Positions 31,592 through 42,877 of a stretch of 64,000 nucleotides of DNA are shown here, in pieces. The translations under genes were made by a program, and so were the position numbers. Each line of letters starts with the position of its first letter. Position 1 is the first letter of the stretch. Source of the DNA: Streptomyces fulvorobeus (GTDB lineage: Bacteria > Actinomycetota > Actinomycetes > Streptomycetales > Streptomycetaceae); assembly GCF_013167895.1 (NCBI RefSeq), contig NZ_BLWC01000001.1, positions 434,001-498,000 on the forward strand, given 5' to 3'. The notes beneath the pieces are model-generated. The model worked only from the letters and a program-made list of their open reading frames with translations, was not told the DNA's origin and ran no database searches.

Positions 31592-34500
31592 CCGGGTTCC
31601 AACTGGAGGACGTACTGCCGCTGACGCCGTTGCAGGCGGGCATGCTCTTCCACGCGCTGTACGACTCCCGCGCCGTCGACGTCTACACCGCGCAGTTCGT
31701 CTTCGACCTCGAAGGCCGCGTCGACGTCCCCGCGCTGCACGCCGCCATCGGCGGTCTGCTGCGGCGCCACCCCAACCTGCGGGTCGGTTTTCTCCACGAG
31801 GATCTGGACGAGCCCGTGCAGGCCGTCGCCGCCGAGGTGCCGGTGCCGCTGGAGGAGCTGGATCTGACCGGGGCGGGAGCGGACGAACGTCTGGCCTCCT
31901 TCCTCGCCGCCGACCGCGTCCGCCGCTTCGATCTCGCCACCCCGCCGCTGATGCGGTTCACCCTGGTGCGCACCGCGCCGGAGCGCTCCCGACTCGTCAT
32001 GACGAGCCATCACATTCTGTTCGACGGCTGGTCTTTACCCCTGCTGGTGCGTGAGCTGTTCGAGCTGTACGCACGCCACGGCGACGACAGTGACCTGCCC
32101 CGCGTCGCCCCCTACCGCGCCTACCTCGCCTGGCTCGCCCAGCAGGACACCGCCACCGCTCTGGAGACCTGGCGCACCGCCCTGGCCGGGATCGAGAAGC
32201 CGACCCTGCTCGCCGGGCGCGGCGGTACGGCCGCGCGGGGCTCCGGCGAACTGCCGGAAGTCCTCGTCCTCGACCTGGACCCGGCCACGACACAGCGGCT
32301 GCGCGAGACGGCCCGCACCCACCGGCTCACCCTCAACACCCTGGTCCAGGGCGCCTGGGGCCTGCTGCTCACCCACCTCACGGGCCGCTCCGACGTCGTG
32401 TTCGGCACCACCGTCTCCGGCCGCCCGCCGGAGATACCCGGCATCGAGTCGATGGTCGGCCTGTTCATCAACACCGTCCCGGTGCGGCTGCGCGTGGAGC
32501 ACGGCGAGACCCTGGCCGCACTCCTGACCCGGCTCCAGGAGGAGCAGGGCAGCCTCCTGGGCAGTCAGCACGTGGGCCTGACCGAGATCCACGGAGTCAC
32601 CGGTCCGGACCAACTCTTCGACACCCTCGCCGTGTTCGAGAACTACCCGCTGGACGCCGAGGCACTGCGCACCGCGCAGCAGGAGCTGCCCGGTCTCGCC
32701 GTCACCGGGTTCAGCGGCACGGACGCGGCCCACTACCCGCTCACCCTCACCATCGCTCCCGGCGACGCCCTGCGGATCACCTTCGGCTACCGGGCCGCCG
32801 TCCTCGACGGCGACGAGGTGGCCCGCACGGTCGCCCGTATGCGGCTGCTGCTGACGGAGATGGCGCAAGGGCTCGACCGCCGCGCCGACTCGGTCTCCGT
32901 CCTCCTGGACGGGGAGCACGAGGCGCTGGCCCTCCAGGGGTGCGGCGCCGGGCTTCCCCCCGGCACGACCGGGGTGGGTGTCCCGCAGGCCGTCGCGCTG
33001 CGCGCCGCACGCCACCCGGAAGCGGTGGCCGTGTCCGGCGTGGGTGAGCAGCTGACCTACCGGCAGCTCGGTGACCTCTCGGACGAGATGGCGGGTGCCC
33101 TGACGGGACTCGGGACCGGCGTCGAGGACGGCGTCGGTGTGCTGGTGGGCCGCTCGACCGCCCTGGTCACCGCTTCGCTGGCCGCCCTGCGGGCGGGCGC
33201 GGCCTATGTGCCCCTCGACCCGCGCTGGCCCACCGAACGGCTCAACCGCGTCGCCGAAGTGGCCGCACTGCGCGCCCTGATCGTCGACGAGAGCACCCGC
33301 TCCCACCCCTGGGTGCGCCAACTCGGCTCGGCGATCCCCGTGGTGACCGTGGACGCCGCGGGCCGGGTCCTGCACGGCGGCCCCGCCGCGCCCGGAGCTC
33401 TCCCCGCCGTCACGGGAGGCGACCGGCTCGCGTACGTGATGTTCACCTCCGGCTCCACCGGCCTGCCCAAGGGCGTCGGTGTCACCCACGCCGACATCAC
33501 CGCCCTCGCGTCCGACCGGGCCTGGGGCGACGGCGCGGCCGACGCCGTGCTGCTGCACTCGGCGTACGTCTTCGACGCCTCCACCTTCGAGATCTGGGTG
33601 CCTCTGCTCAACGGCGGCCGCGTCGTCGTGGCCCCCGAGGGCACCCTCCAGCCCGCCGTGCTGCGGGACCTCGTCGCCCGGCACGGCGTGACGGCGGCGT
33701 TCCTGACGACGGCCCTGTTCAACGTCGTCGCCGAGACCGACCCCGGTGCGCTCGGCCTGCTCCGTCTGGCCGCTGCCGGAGGCGAGGCAGCCGCGCCCGG
33801 CGTCCTCCAGCGGCTCGCCGCCGGTCACCCCGCCACCGCCGTACTCAACGTCTACGGGCCGACGGAGACCACCACCTTCGCCACCCTGCACCGCGTGCGC
33901 CCCGACGAGGCCCCCACGGCGCGCCCCCGCTCGGCCGGCCGCTCGACGGCATGCGCCTCCATGTCCTGGACGGGGCGCTGCGGCCCACACCGCCAGGCGC
34001 GGAGGGCGAGCTGTACGTCGCGGGCCCCGGGGTCGCGCGCTGCTACCTGGGGCGTCCTGGCCTCAGCGCGACACGGTTCGTCGCCGATCCGTTCTCGGCC
34101 GGCGGGGCGCGCATGTACCGCACCGGCGACCTCGTACGCCGGTGCGCCGACGGCACTCTGCACTACGTGGCCCGCGCCGATCAGCAGATCAAACTGCGCG
34201 GCCACCGCATCGAGCCCGGTGAGATCGAGGCGGTGCTCCGCACCGACCCGTCCGTGCGCGCCGCCTGTGTCCTGGTCCGCGAGGACCTGCCCGGAGACCG
34301 CACCCTGACCGCCTACGTCGTCCCCCTGCCGGGGCGCACCCCCGATCCGGAGCTGCTCGCCGCGCACATCGGGCGCCAGCTGCCCGCGTACATGGTGCCG
34401 AGCGTCATCCAGCCACTCGACGCGCTGCCGCTGACCGCCAACGGCAAGCTCGACCTGGCAGCCCTGCCCGCCCCCACCGCCCATTCGCGTGCGGCGGGCC

Positions 34501-37500
34501 GGCCGCCGCGCAGCGCGCGTGAGGAGATCCTCGCGGGGCTGTTCTCCGATGTGCTGGGCGTGGACCGCGTCGGCATCGACGACAACTTCTTCGCCCTGGG
34601 CGGCCACTCCCTGCTCGCCACCCGCCTCGTGGGCCGTGTCCGGGCCGCGCTGGACACCGAGACCGAGATCCGCACCCTGTTCGAGAACCCCACCGTCGCC
34701 ACGCTCGCCACCGCTCTGGAGGGCGCGGACCAGGCCCGCCCGGCCCTCGTACCGCAGGAACGCCCCGCGACACTCCCGCTGTCGTACGCCCAGCAGCGCC
34801 TGTGGTTCCTCCACCGGCTCGAAGGCCCCTCCTCCACCTACAACATCCCCTTCGCCGTACGCCTGGACGGGCCGCTCGACACCGAGGCCCTGCGCCAGGC
34901 CCTGCACGACGTCGTCGCCCGGCACCCGGCCCTGCGCACCGTCTTTCCCGAGAGTGCCGGCGGACCGCGCCAGCACATCACCGCCCCGGCCGACGTCCGC
35001 CTCCCGTTCGCTCCGGAGGCCGTCGACGAGGACAAGCTCCCCGACCGGATCAGAGCCGCCGCGGCCGAGCCGATCGACATCGAGCAGCGCCTCCCGCTCC
35101 GGGTGACCCTGCTGCGCCTGGCCGATGACGCCCACGTCCTGGTCCTCGTCATCCACCACATCGCCGCCGACGGCTCCTCCCTGGCGCCGCTCGCCCGCGA
35201 CCTGGGCGCGGCCTACCGGGCCCGCGTCCGCGCCGAGGCCCCCACGTGGGACGAGCTTCCCGTCGACTACGCCGACCACACCCTGTGGCAGCGTCGCCTG
35301 CTCGGCGACGAACACGACCCCGACAGCCTCGTGTCACGACAACTCGCGCACTGGAAGGGTGCCTTGGCCGGACTGCCGGAGATGATCGAACTGCCGTGGG
35401 ACCGGTCGCGTCCCGCCGTGCCCCGGCACGCCGGCGCCACCCTCGACTTCGCCGTCGACCGCGCCACCGCCCGGCGGATCGCGGAGCTCGCCAGGACCCG
35501 CGGATGCAGCGTCTTCATGGTGCTCCAGGCCGCCCTCTCCGTCGTCCTTTCCCGGCACGGAGCGGGCGAGGACATCCCCCTGGGCACGGCCGTCGCCGGA
35601 CGCACCGACGAGGCGGCTTCGGACCTCGTCGGCTTCTTCGTGAACACGCTCGTGCTCCGTACGGATCTCACGGGCGACCCGACGTTCCTCGAACTCCTGG
35701 ACAGGGTCAAGGAGTTCTCCCTCTCCGCCTACGCACATCAGGACGTCCCCTTCGAGCGTCTGGTGGAACTGCTCAACCCCGCACGCTCGCAGAACCACCA
35801 TCCGCTCTTCCAGACCATGCTCATCCTCCAGAACCACACCCCCGCCGCCCCCGTCGACCTGCCCGGCATCACCGTCACCGGCGTACCGGTCGACCCCGGA
35901 GTCAGCAAGTTCGACCTGTCGTTCACCTTCACCGAGACGTACGACGGCAGCGGCGCGCCGAGCGGCATGCGGGCCGCCGTCGACTACGCGACGGAACTCT
36001 TCGACGCGGCGACGGTCCACGCGCTGACCGAACGCCTCGTCCTGCTGCTCGCCGCGGTCACCACCGACCCCGACCGCCCGCTGCACACGTACGACGTGCT
36101 CACGGCCCCGAGCGCGCGCGCCTCGCCGTCTGGGGGACCGGGCCCGTCGATGAGCCGCCCGCGGCGACGGTCCCAGCGCTCTTCGGGCAGTGGGCCCGGC
36201 GCACCCCGGACGCCCCGGCGGTCCGCGACGCCACCGCCACCCTCACCTATGGCGAGCTCGACGCCCTCGCCGACGCCCTCGCCCGCCGCCTCGCCGCGCA
36301 GGGCATCGGTCCCGAGGACCGGGTGGCCGTCGCCCTGCCCCGCACCCGCGAGCTCGTCGTGGCACTCCTGGCTGTCCTCAAGGCCGGCGCGGCGTACGTC
36401 CCGCTCGACCCGGACTACCCGGCCCGGCGCCTGTCCCACATGCTCGACGACGCCGGACCGCGCCTGCTCCTCACCACCCCCGCGATCCACCGGCGCCTCC
36501 CCGGCTCCCCGGTGCCGCACCTGTACACCGATGACCTCGGCGGCAGTGCCTCCACGGCCGTGCGCGCCGACGCCCTGACCGGTTCCGCCCTGCCGCCCCC
36601 GCTGCCGGAGCACCCGGCGTACGTCATCTACACCTCCGGCTCCACCGGCCGGCCCAAGGGCGTCGTGGTCACCCACCGGGGCGCCGGCGCCATGGCACGG
36701 ACCCAGAGTGAGCGGTTGCGCGTCGCCCCGGGCAGCCGGGTGCTGCACATGGCGTCCGTCAGCTTCGACGCCGCGTTCTGGGAGCTGTGCATGGGACTGC
36801 TCTCGGGGGCGTGCCTGGAGATCGACGAACGCGACGCCCTGCTGCCCGGCCCCACCCTCGCCGCTCTGGTCCGCGAGCGGGGCATCACCCACCTCACCCT
36901 GCCGCCCGCGGCCCTGGCGGTGATGCCGCCCGGCTCGCTGCCCGCCCGGACCACGGTGGTCCTCGCCGGCGAGGCGTGCCCGCCCGCCCTGGTGCGCACC
37001 TGGGCGCGGGACCGCTTCCTCGTCAACGCCTACGGCCCCACCGAGACCACCGTCTGCGCCACCATGAGCGCCTTCCAGCACGCGGACGGGCCCCTCGCCC
37101 CCGACCGCGCCGTGTCCATCGGCGTCCCCGTCAACGGCACCCGGGTCCATGTCCTGGACGACCGGCTGGTACCCGTGCCACCCGGTGTGACCGGCGAACT
37201 GTACGTGTCGGGTGAGGGGCTGGCCCGCGGGTACCACGGCCGGGCCGCCCTGACCGCGACCCGTTTCGTGGCCGACCCGTTCGACCGCGCGGGGGACGCA
37301 TGTACCGCACAGGCGACCTGGTGCGCTGGACGGCCGACGGAGAACTCGTCTACGTCTCGCGCGTCGACGACCAGGTCAAACTCCGGGGCTTCCGCATCGA
37401 GCTGGGCGAGATCGAAGCCGCGCTCACCGCCCTGCCGGGCGTCACCTCGGCCTGCGCCGCGGTACGCGAGGACCGGCCGGGTGACCGCCGCCTCGTCGCG

Positions 37501-39153
37501 TACACCGTGTCCGCCGGCGGTGTGCCCGGTCCGTCCGAGGCCGACGTGCGCACGCACCTCGCTACGACGCTGCCCGCCCACATGATCCCCTCCGCCCACG
37601 TACGTCTGGACGCCCTGCCCCTCACCCCCAACGGCAAGACCGACCGGCGCGCCCTTCCGGCGCCCGACCAGGCCGTTCCTGCCGGAGGCCGGGCGCCGCG
37701 TACCGCACGCGAACGGGCGCTCTGTGAGGTCTTCGCGCAGACGCTCGGCGTACCCGAGGTCGGTGTCACGGACGACTTCTTCGCCTCGGGCGGCCACTCG
37801 CTGCTCGCGGTGACCCTGGCCCAGCGGATCGAGGAGCGGTGCGGGCGGCGCCTCTCCCTGCGGGCCCTGTTCGCGGCGCCCACCGTCGAGGGCGTCGACC
37901 GCCTCCTGGGACGCGCGGAGGGCGAGGAGGACCATGAGGACACCCGCGCCCCGGACCTCTTCGCCGAAGTCCGGCTGGCGGCGGAGATCACCGGCACCGG
38001 CCGGTCCGGCGCGGCTCCCGTGCCCGCCGGCGCGCGAAGGCCGCTGCGCCCTTCCGCCCGGCCGCTTCTGACCGGCGCTTCGGGGTTCCTCGGCGCCTTC
38101 CTCCTGCGCGACCTCATCGAGACCACCGAAGGCCCGGTCGACTGTCTCGTACGGGCCGGGAACGAGCAGCGCGCGGCGCACCGGCTGCGGGCCAACCTGG
38201 AGCGCTACGGCTTGTGGCGACCCCGGTACGCGGACCTGATCCACGCGGTCCCCGGCGACCTCGCCGCCTCCAACCTTGGCCTGTCGCCCGAGGACAGGAC
38301 CGCCCTGGCCCGCCGTCTCGGCCCGGTCCTGCACAACGGCGCGCACGTCAACTTCGCCGCCGGGTACGGTGACGTGCGCGGCTCCAATGTGGCCGGCACC
38401 GAGGAACTGCTGCGGCTGTACGCCGACTCCGCCTCACCAGGGATGCACTACATCTCGACCACGAGCGTCTACGCCCCGGCTCCCGGACCCGTCACCATCA
38501 CCGAGTCGACCCCGACCGGGCCCGCGCCCGACCTGCCCGACGGGTACGCGCAGAGCAAGTGGGTCGCCGAGGGGCTCGTGGGCATCGCCCGCGAGCGCGG
38601 TCTGCCGGTGACCGTCCACCGGCCCGGCCGCATCAGCGGCGACACCGCCACCGGCGCCTGCCAGGACCGCGACCTGCTGTGGCAGCTCGTCAAGGGATGC
38701 CTCCAGGCGGGAGCGGTCCCGGACCTGCCGCACGGGTCGACGGACTGGGTGCCCGTGGACTACGTCAGCGCCGCCGTCGTGGCGCTCTCCACGACCGGCG
38801 GGAGCGGTGCGGAGACGTATCACCTCACCAACCCGGACCCGCCGACCCTGAACCGGGTCTTCGAGACAGCCACCCGTCTCGGCCACGAGCTGCGCACCGT
38901 CTCCCCGGCGCACTGGCAGGCCCGCGTCGCGGCGCAGCCCGACAACGCGGCGCAACTGTTCCTGGGTGGAGAGAGCCGAACCGGGCACGGGACGACGGAC
39001 CACCGCCGCTTCGACTCCTCCCGGACAGCCGAGGCCGCAGCAGCCCTCGGCGTGCGTCAGCAGCCGCTCACGGACGAGATCCTGACCCGGTACCTGACGT
39101 ACTTCCACGCGTCGGGCTTCCTGCCCACTCCGGGGGTGCCCGCCACGTCGTAG
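31588..39153 (+). CDS. Two-module NRPS with terminal thioester reductase (C-A-T-C-A-T-R; three frame breaks)
   Basis: Continues the assembly line: C5 ([13 protein letters not shown] and HHILFDG, the type that follows an E domain), A5 (TSGSTG near nt 33445), T5 (LGGHSL near 34605), C6 (HHIAADG near 35155), A6 (near 36625), T6 (SGGHSL near 37790) and a reductase ([17 protein letters not shown] near 38070, YAQSK near 38545) instead of a thioesterase. Specificity positions: A5 DAFFAGVTF (unassigned, same class as A1/A3); A6 DAWTVAAVC, matching the Phe code. The reductase would free the chain as an aldehyde, or an alcohol after a second reduction. The GTG start overlaps the previous stop (GTGA). 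Three -1 breaks split the reading at 33911-33928 (C runs), 36106-36109 (C run) and 37291-37295 (G run). Adding one base at each gives a continuous protein of about 2522 residues with intact motifs on both sides, so I annotate one gene. Confidence 0.92.
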
Positions 39154-39169
39154 CCGGTGACGCACCGAG

Positions 39170-39350
39170 GAGGACGCCTGCCGGAGCTTCTGCCCCAGCA
39201 GGCAGCCGCCGGCGCCCGCGCGGATGAGCGGGCCGACCAGTGCGGCGATGACGCAGGTGGTGCCGAGGTCATAGCTGTCGGACGTGGTGCGGGCGCCCCG
39301 CCGAGGAAGGCGGCCAGGGCGCCGGTCAGGCCGAGGCCGACGAAACGGAT
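39170..39350 (-). pseudogene. Possible remnant of a small membrane protein
   Basis: On the minus strand a hydrophobic stretch reading FVGLGLTGALAAFLGG runs, after a one-base shift at a G run, into CVIAALVGPLIRAGAGG. Together these look like two membrane helices. There is no start codon and the reading overlaps the tail of the MerR-like gene. It may be a decayed gene or chance hydrophobic sequence. Confidence 0.2.
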
Positions 39351-39664
39351 GACTCAGCGATGCGGTGGTGTTCGGCGTTGATGCGCTGGGCTTCCTGGAG
39401 CTGGTCCTCGAGGATGACGATGCGGCAGGCGGCCTCGATGGGGGTGCCCTGGTCGACGAGTTCCCGGGCGCGGGCGGCGACGCGCAGCTGGTAACGGGAG
39501 TAGCGGCGGTGCCCGCCCGGGGAGCGGAGCGGGGTGATGAGGCGGGCTTCGCCGATGGCACGGAGGAAGCCCTGGGTGGTGCCGAGCAGCTCGGCGGCCC
39601 GGCCCATGGTGTAGGCGGGGTAGTCGTCGTCGTCGAGACGGCCGAAGGAGTCGTCCGCTGTCAC
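39326..39664 (-). CDS. MerR-like helix-turn-helix regulator
   Basis: The 112-residue protein has an N-terminal MerR-type winged HTH (YTMGRAAELLGTTQGFLRAIGEARLITPLRSPGGHRRYSR split over about residues 17-52) and then a short helical region (ELVDQGTPIEAACRIVILEDQLQEAQ) that likely makes a dimer coiled coil. There is no effector domain, and no Cys pattern as in metal-sensing MerR. The GTG start (VTADDSFGRLDDDDY) is chosen because AGAGAGGTG lies just upstream; an ATG 14 codons earlier gives an unlikely extension that would run into the hairpin. It converges on the end of the NRPS gene. It could regulate the NRPS locus, but nothing in the sequence proves that. Confidence 0.85.
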   Translation of the reverse strand: MTADDSFGRLDDDDYPAYTMGRAAELLGTTQGFLRAIGEARLITPLRSPGGHRRYSRYQLRVAARARELVDQGTPIEAACRIVILEDQLQEAQRINAEHHRIAESSVSSASA

Positions 39665-39690
39665 TTGCACCTCTCTGTTGCACGCGTGGA

Positions 39691-39722
39691 GGGGCCCTGG
39701 TGCCACTTGGCACCAGGGCCCC
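39691..39722 (-). promoter_or_regulatory. Perfect hairpin immediately upstream of the MerR-like gene
   Basis: A 14-bp perfect stem (GGGGCCCTGGTGCC at 39691-39704 with its complement at 39709-39722) and a 4-nt loop end about 27 bp before the GTG start. The position suggests a leader RNA structure, or a palindromic site for autoregulation by the MerR protein. Confidence 0.45.
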
Positions 39723-40413
39723 GAAGGAACTGCTACACCATCTGCCGGCCCTGGCTACTGCGCCGGCTCTCTTTTTCCGCTGCCCGACCGGAACGCTGTC
39801 GGGGGTACGGGGATCGCGGTTGCTTGACCGGAGACCACCTCACTATCGATGTCCTGCGGTACCCGGGCTCAAAACTCCACCCGGGCGATCCTGATGGCGC
39901 CTGGCTCCTCCGTTCTTCCCTCGATGATCACCTGCGTATCTGATACTGCGAACTGCTCCGTGGCCTGTGACAGCGCCACTTTTCGACAGCCAGCCCCGTC
40001 GCCCGTCCTGCATCCACTCTGGCTTGGAACCCCACTGCCGAACCTCCCGGTGCGCGCGTCCGCAGCCGACGCCTTCACCGAGGTGCTGCTCAGTCCTGGC
40101 TGCTGAGAACTACCTCAACTGCGGTACTGCTCACGGCGGCCCCTGATCACTGCGGGCCCCCGGTCCGGTCGCCAGTCCCGTCGCCATCCTGCAACCACTT
40201 CGGCTTCGAGACTCCGCCACCGCACCGCCCTGCGCACTGCGACTTCGTTACTGCTCCCCGGCAGTTCGTCTCTGCCGGGCCCTGCTGTCTTTCCGGGTTA
40301 CGAGAGAAACCATAACCGGACCAGAGCTCAATGTCTACCCCAGTCATCATAGATTTTCGGTGTTCGACGGCGAGGTAATCGATGTCGAACGGAGGCGGCA
40401 TCGGGAGTGAGGG
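39723..40413. other. Gene-free region with an imperfect ~60-bp direct repeat
   Basis: About 690 bp without a convincing gene. Two related segments, about 39983-40040 and 40180-40236, share GCCAG(C/T)CCCGTCGCC, then CCTGCA(T/A)CCACT and CGGCTT/TGGCTT blocks in the same order. On the minus strand both encode a similar SKPxWxQDG string but no long frame. The region may be an old duplication or an unrecognised RNA. The promoter of the downstream ATP-binding gene presumably lies near 40320-40400, where the GC content drops. Confidence 0.35.
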
Positions 40414-40869
40414 GTGACAAGCCGGGCACAAGCACCTTTCAGACAACGGGGCATGACGATGCAGAGACCAGGTGACCTGATGGACACGATGAGCGTCACT
40501 GTCGTACCCGCCCACTCCGCGACATCCGTCGCCGTCGCACGCGACAGCGCCCGGGACTTCCTCGCGGCTCTCCCGGAGCCGCTGGCTGCCGAGGCCGCCG
40601 AGACCGTGGTCCTGGTCGTGTCGGAGCTCGTCACCAACGCCCTGCGCCACGGTGGCGGCACCTGCACCCTCGACCTGACCGCCCACCCGGACAGCATCGA
40701 GGTGACCGTGCACGACCTCAGTCCGCAGGCGCCACTGATGCGCACCCCGGACCTCAACGGTGGCACCGGGGGCTTCGGCTGGCCCATGGTCAACCGTCTG
40801 GCGCACACCACCTCGGTCCGCCACCGGCCGTCCGGCGGCAAGACCGTCAGCGCGACGCTCGCCCGATAG
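40414..40869 (+). CDS. ATP-binding regulatory protein (HATPase_c, anti-sigma-like)
   Basis: The 151-residue product is a stand-alone GHKL ATPase fold of the type common in Streptomyces as RsbW-like or orphan regulators. The N box is SELVTNALRHGGG (about residues 69-81) and the G box is GGTGGFGWPMVNRLA (about 117-131). No DNA-binding or membrane part is present. The GTG start has GGAG at six-base spacing; in-frame ATGs at 40453 and 40480 are alternatives, and the first 20 residues are not conserved in appearance. Such proteins bind or phosphorylate partner proteins, often anti-anti-sigma factors, but no partner is encoded next to it. It converges with the APC permease gene. Confidence 0.85.
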   Translation: MTSRAQAPFRQRGMTMQRPGDLMDTMSVTVVPAHSATSVAVARDSARDFLAALPEPLAAEAAETVVLVVSELVTNALRHGGGTCTLDLTAHPDSIEVTVHDLSPQAPLMRTPDLNGGTGGFGWPMVNRLAHTTSVRHRPSGGKTVSATLAR

Positions 40870-41098
40870 CGCCGAGGCCCGCGGAATCGGGCTCTCCCAA
40901 GACCTTCTCCGCCTTCACCTCGACGCCGGGCACGTTCCCTGCCGCTCTCGACCGGTCCACCATGCCGACCGGTCCCCCATGCCGATGACATACGTCTCGG
41001 CGGCAGCCGGCAGGTAGAAGAGCGCCTCCTCGGCCAGCCCCAGACGCCCGGTGTTCGACGACCCTTCCTGCCGGACGGGGAACGGAGCGGGGATACCT

Positions 41099-42436
41099 CT
41101 ACGCCGACGGCGTGGCCGCCCCCGCGCGTCGCCGCTGCCACAGGGTGAGCGCTCCCAGCGCGACACCCACGGCGAGCAGGACGAGGCCACGCAGCCACAC
41201 CTCGGCCTCGATCTGGGTGGCCAGACCGACACAGGACAGCGCACCCAGTACCGGGACGGCGGTGGGCGTACGGAAGTGGTCCTGGGGGGCGTCACTGTCG
41301 CGGCGCAGCACCAGCACGGCGGTGTTGACGGTGAGGAAGACCGCCAGCAGGAGCAGGACGAGGGTGCCGGCCAGGACGTCCACCTCTCCGGTGGTCGCCA
41401 GCAGCGCGGACAGGGCCGTGGTGGCCGCGACGGCGGCCCAGGGGGTGCGCCGCTCGGGCAGGACCCGGGTGAGGAAGGCGGGCAGAAGACCTTCGCGGCT
41501 CATGCCGTAGGCGAGGCGGGAGGTCATGATGCCGGTGAGCAGGGCCCCGTTCGCCACGGCGACGAGGGCGATCAGCGCGAACAGCTTCTCCGGTACACCT
41601 CCGGCCACCTTGACCACCTCCAGCAGCGGTCCGTCCGAGGACGCGAGGACGTCGGTCGGCACGGCGGCGGATGCCGCGGCGCCCACGGCGGCGTACACGA
41701 GACCGGCGGTGAGGAGGGCACCGAAGAGGGCCTTGGGGTAGGAGCGCCTGGGGTCGAGGGTCTCCTCGGCGACGTTCACCGAGGTCTCGAAGCCCACGAA
41801 GGAGTAGTAGGCGAGGACCGCGCCCGCCAGGACGGCCGTCATGGGGGACGCGGTGTCGGTGCCGAGCTGGGTGAGCCGTCCGAGGTCGCCGTCGCCGCGC
41901 AGCAGGACCCAGGCGCCGAGGCCGATGACGAGCAGCAGGCCGCCGGTCTCGATCAGCGTGGCGTAGGTGTTGGCGCGGGTGGACTCGCGGATGCCGCGCG
42001 CGTTGAGCAGGGCCAGCAGGCCCAGGAAGACGACGGCCACCACGGCGACCGGCAGCGTGACGAACGCGCCGAGGTAGTCGCCGGCGAAGCCGCGGGCGAG
42101 CGCCGCGACGGAGACGATGCCGGCGGCGAGCATGCAGTATCCGGCGAGGAAGCCGACGACGGGGCCGAAGGCGCGGGTCGCGTAGTGGGAGGCGCCGCCC
42201 GCGCGCGGGTACTTCGTCGCCAGTTCGGCGTACGAGGCGGCTGTGAGGAGGGCGAGCAGCAGAGCGGCGGTCAGAGGCACCCAGACCGCGCCGCCGGATT
42301 TCCCCGCCACCTCGCCGATCAGTACGTACACCCCGGCGCCGAGGACGTCGCCGAGGATGAAGAAGTACAGCAGGCGCGTGGTGAGGACCTTGCGGAGCGG
42401 CGTCTGCGAAGGGGCTCCGAGGGCATTGCGGGTCAT
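41099..42436 (-). CDS. APC-superfamily amino acid permease
   Basis: The 445-residue protein has about twelve hydrophobic helices and the APC N-terminal hallmark (FFILGDVLGAGVYVLIGEVAG, split near residues 26-46), plus YAELATKYPRAGG and the SFVGFETSVNVAEE motif of cationic amino acid and related transporters. It most likely imports amino acids or polyamines by proton or sodium symport; the substrate cannot be told. The ATG of MTRNALGAP follows AGAGGA, and the upstream extension of the open frame is low-complexity and was left out. It stands alone between an ATP-binding regulator and ppk2. Three 14-bp tandem repeats lie about 160 bp upstream. Confidence 0.9.
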   Translation of the reverse strand: MTRNALGAPSQTPLRKVLTTRLLYFFILGDVLGAGVYVLIGEVAGKSGGAVWVPLTAALLLALLTAASYAELATKYPRAGGASHYATRAFGPVVGFLAGYCMLAAGIVSVAALARGFAGDYLGAFVTLPVAVVAVVFLGLLALLNARGIRESTRANTYATLIETGGLLLVIGLGAWVLLRGDGDLGRLTQLGTDTASPMTAVLAGAVLAYYSFVGFETSVNVAEETLDPRRSYPKALFGALLTAGLVYAAVGAAASAAVPTDVLASSDGPLLEVVKVAGGVPEKLFALIALVAVANGALLTGIMTSRLAYGMSREGLLPAFLTRVLPERRTPWAAVAATTALSALLATTGEVDVLAGTLVLLLLAVFLTVNTAVLVLRRDSDAPQDHFRTPTAVPVLGALSCVGLATQIEAEVWLRGLVLLAVGVALGALTLWQRRRAGAATPSA

Positions 42437-42596
42437 TTTTTCCTCTGTGTGGTACCGCTGTGCCGGCAGCGGAGCTGCCGACTGGGGCTGAGCATCGTGG
42501 TGAGCCGTGGTGACGACCGTGCCGCGAGCGGGGTGAGTGAGTGGTGCGGGTGGGTCAGGGGGAAGCGGCCGACGTGCGTGGGCGCGATTCGGCGGC

Positions 42597-42638
42597 CTGT
42601 TCTGTGCGTGCTGTTCTGTCTGCGCTGTTCTGTTTGCC
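42597..42638. repeat. Three tandem 14-bp repeats (CTGTTCTGT core)
   Basis: Three head-to-tail units at 42597-42610, 42611-42624 and 42625-42638 share the core CTGTTCTGT followed by five variable bases. They lie in the 441-bp gap between the divergent APC permease and ppk2 genes, so they could be iterated operator sites. The rest of that gap has no gene I can support. Confidence 0.6.
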
Positions 42639-42877
42639 ACCGGAGCGGGGATGAAACGGCGCGTTCCGCCAAGCGGTGCACGACACATCCGCACATGCCC
42701 GGCCCGTAACCGGGCACACGACAGGTCCACCGAGTCGCCTCACGGCTCCCCGTTCCTCCACTTCGGACGCGGGCGGCTGGTCGCACGGCATGCGACCTGA
42801 GCCCGATCTCATCCGGTTCGACCGATTTCAGGACGGTATCGTGAAGAAGGCGAGGCAAGAAGTGAAGGGGTTCACCT

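Noticed and set aside
33951..39153. Treating the second NRPS as several separate genes
   Set aside because: The frames join inside A-domain, linker and A-domain motifs, and one base per join restores them, so one gene is more likely.
40147..40400. A small minus-strand protein reading SKPKWLQDGDG
   Set aside because: Short, without start-site support, and it only reflects the direct repeat.
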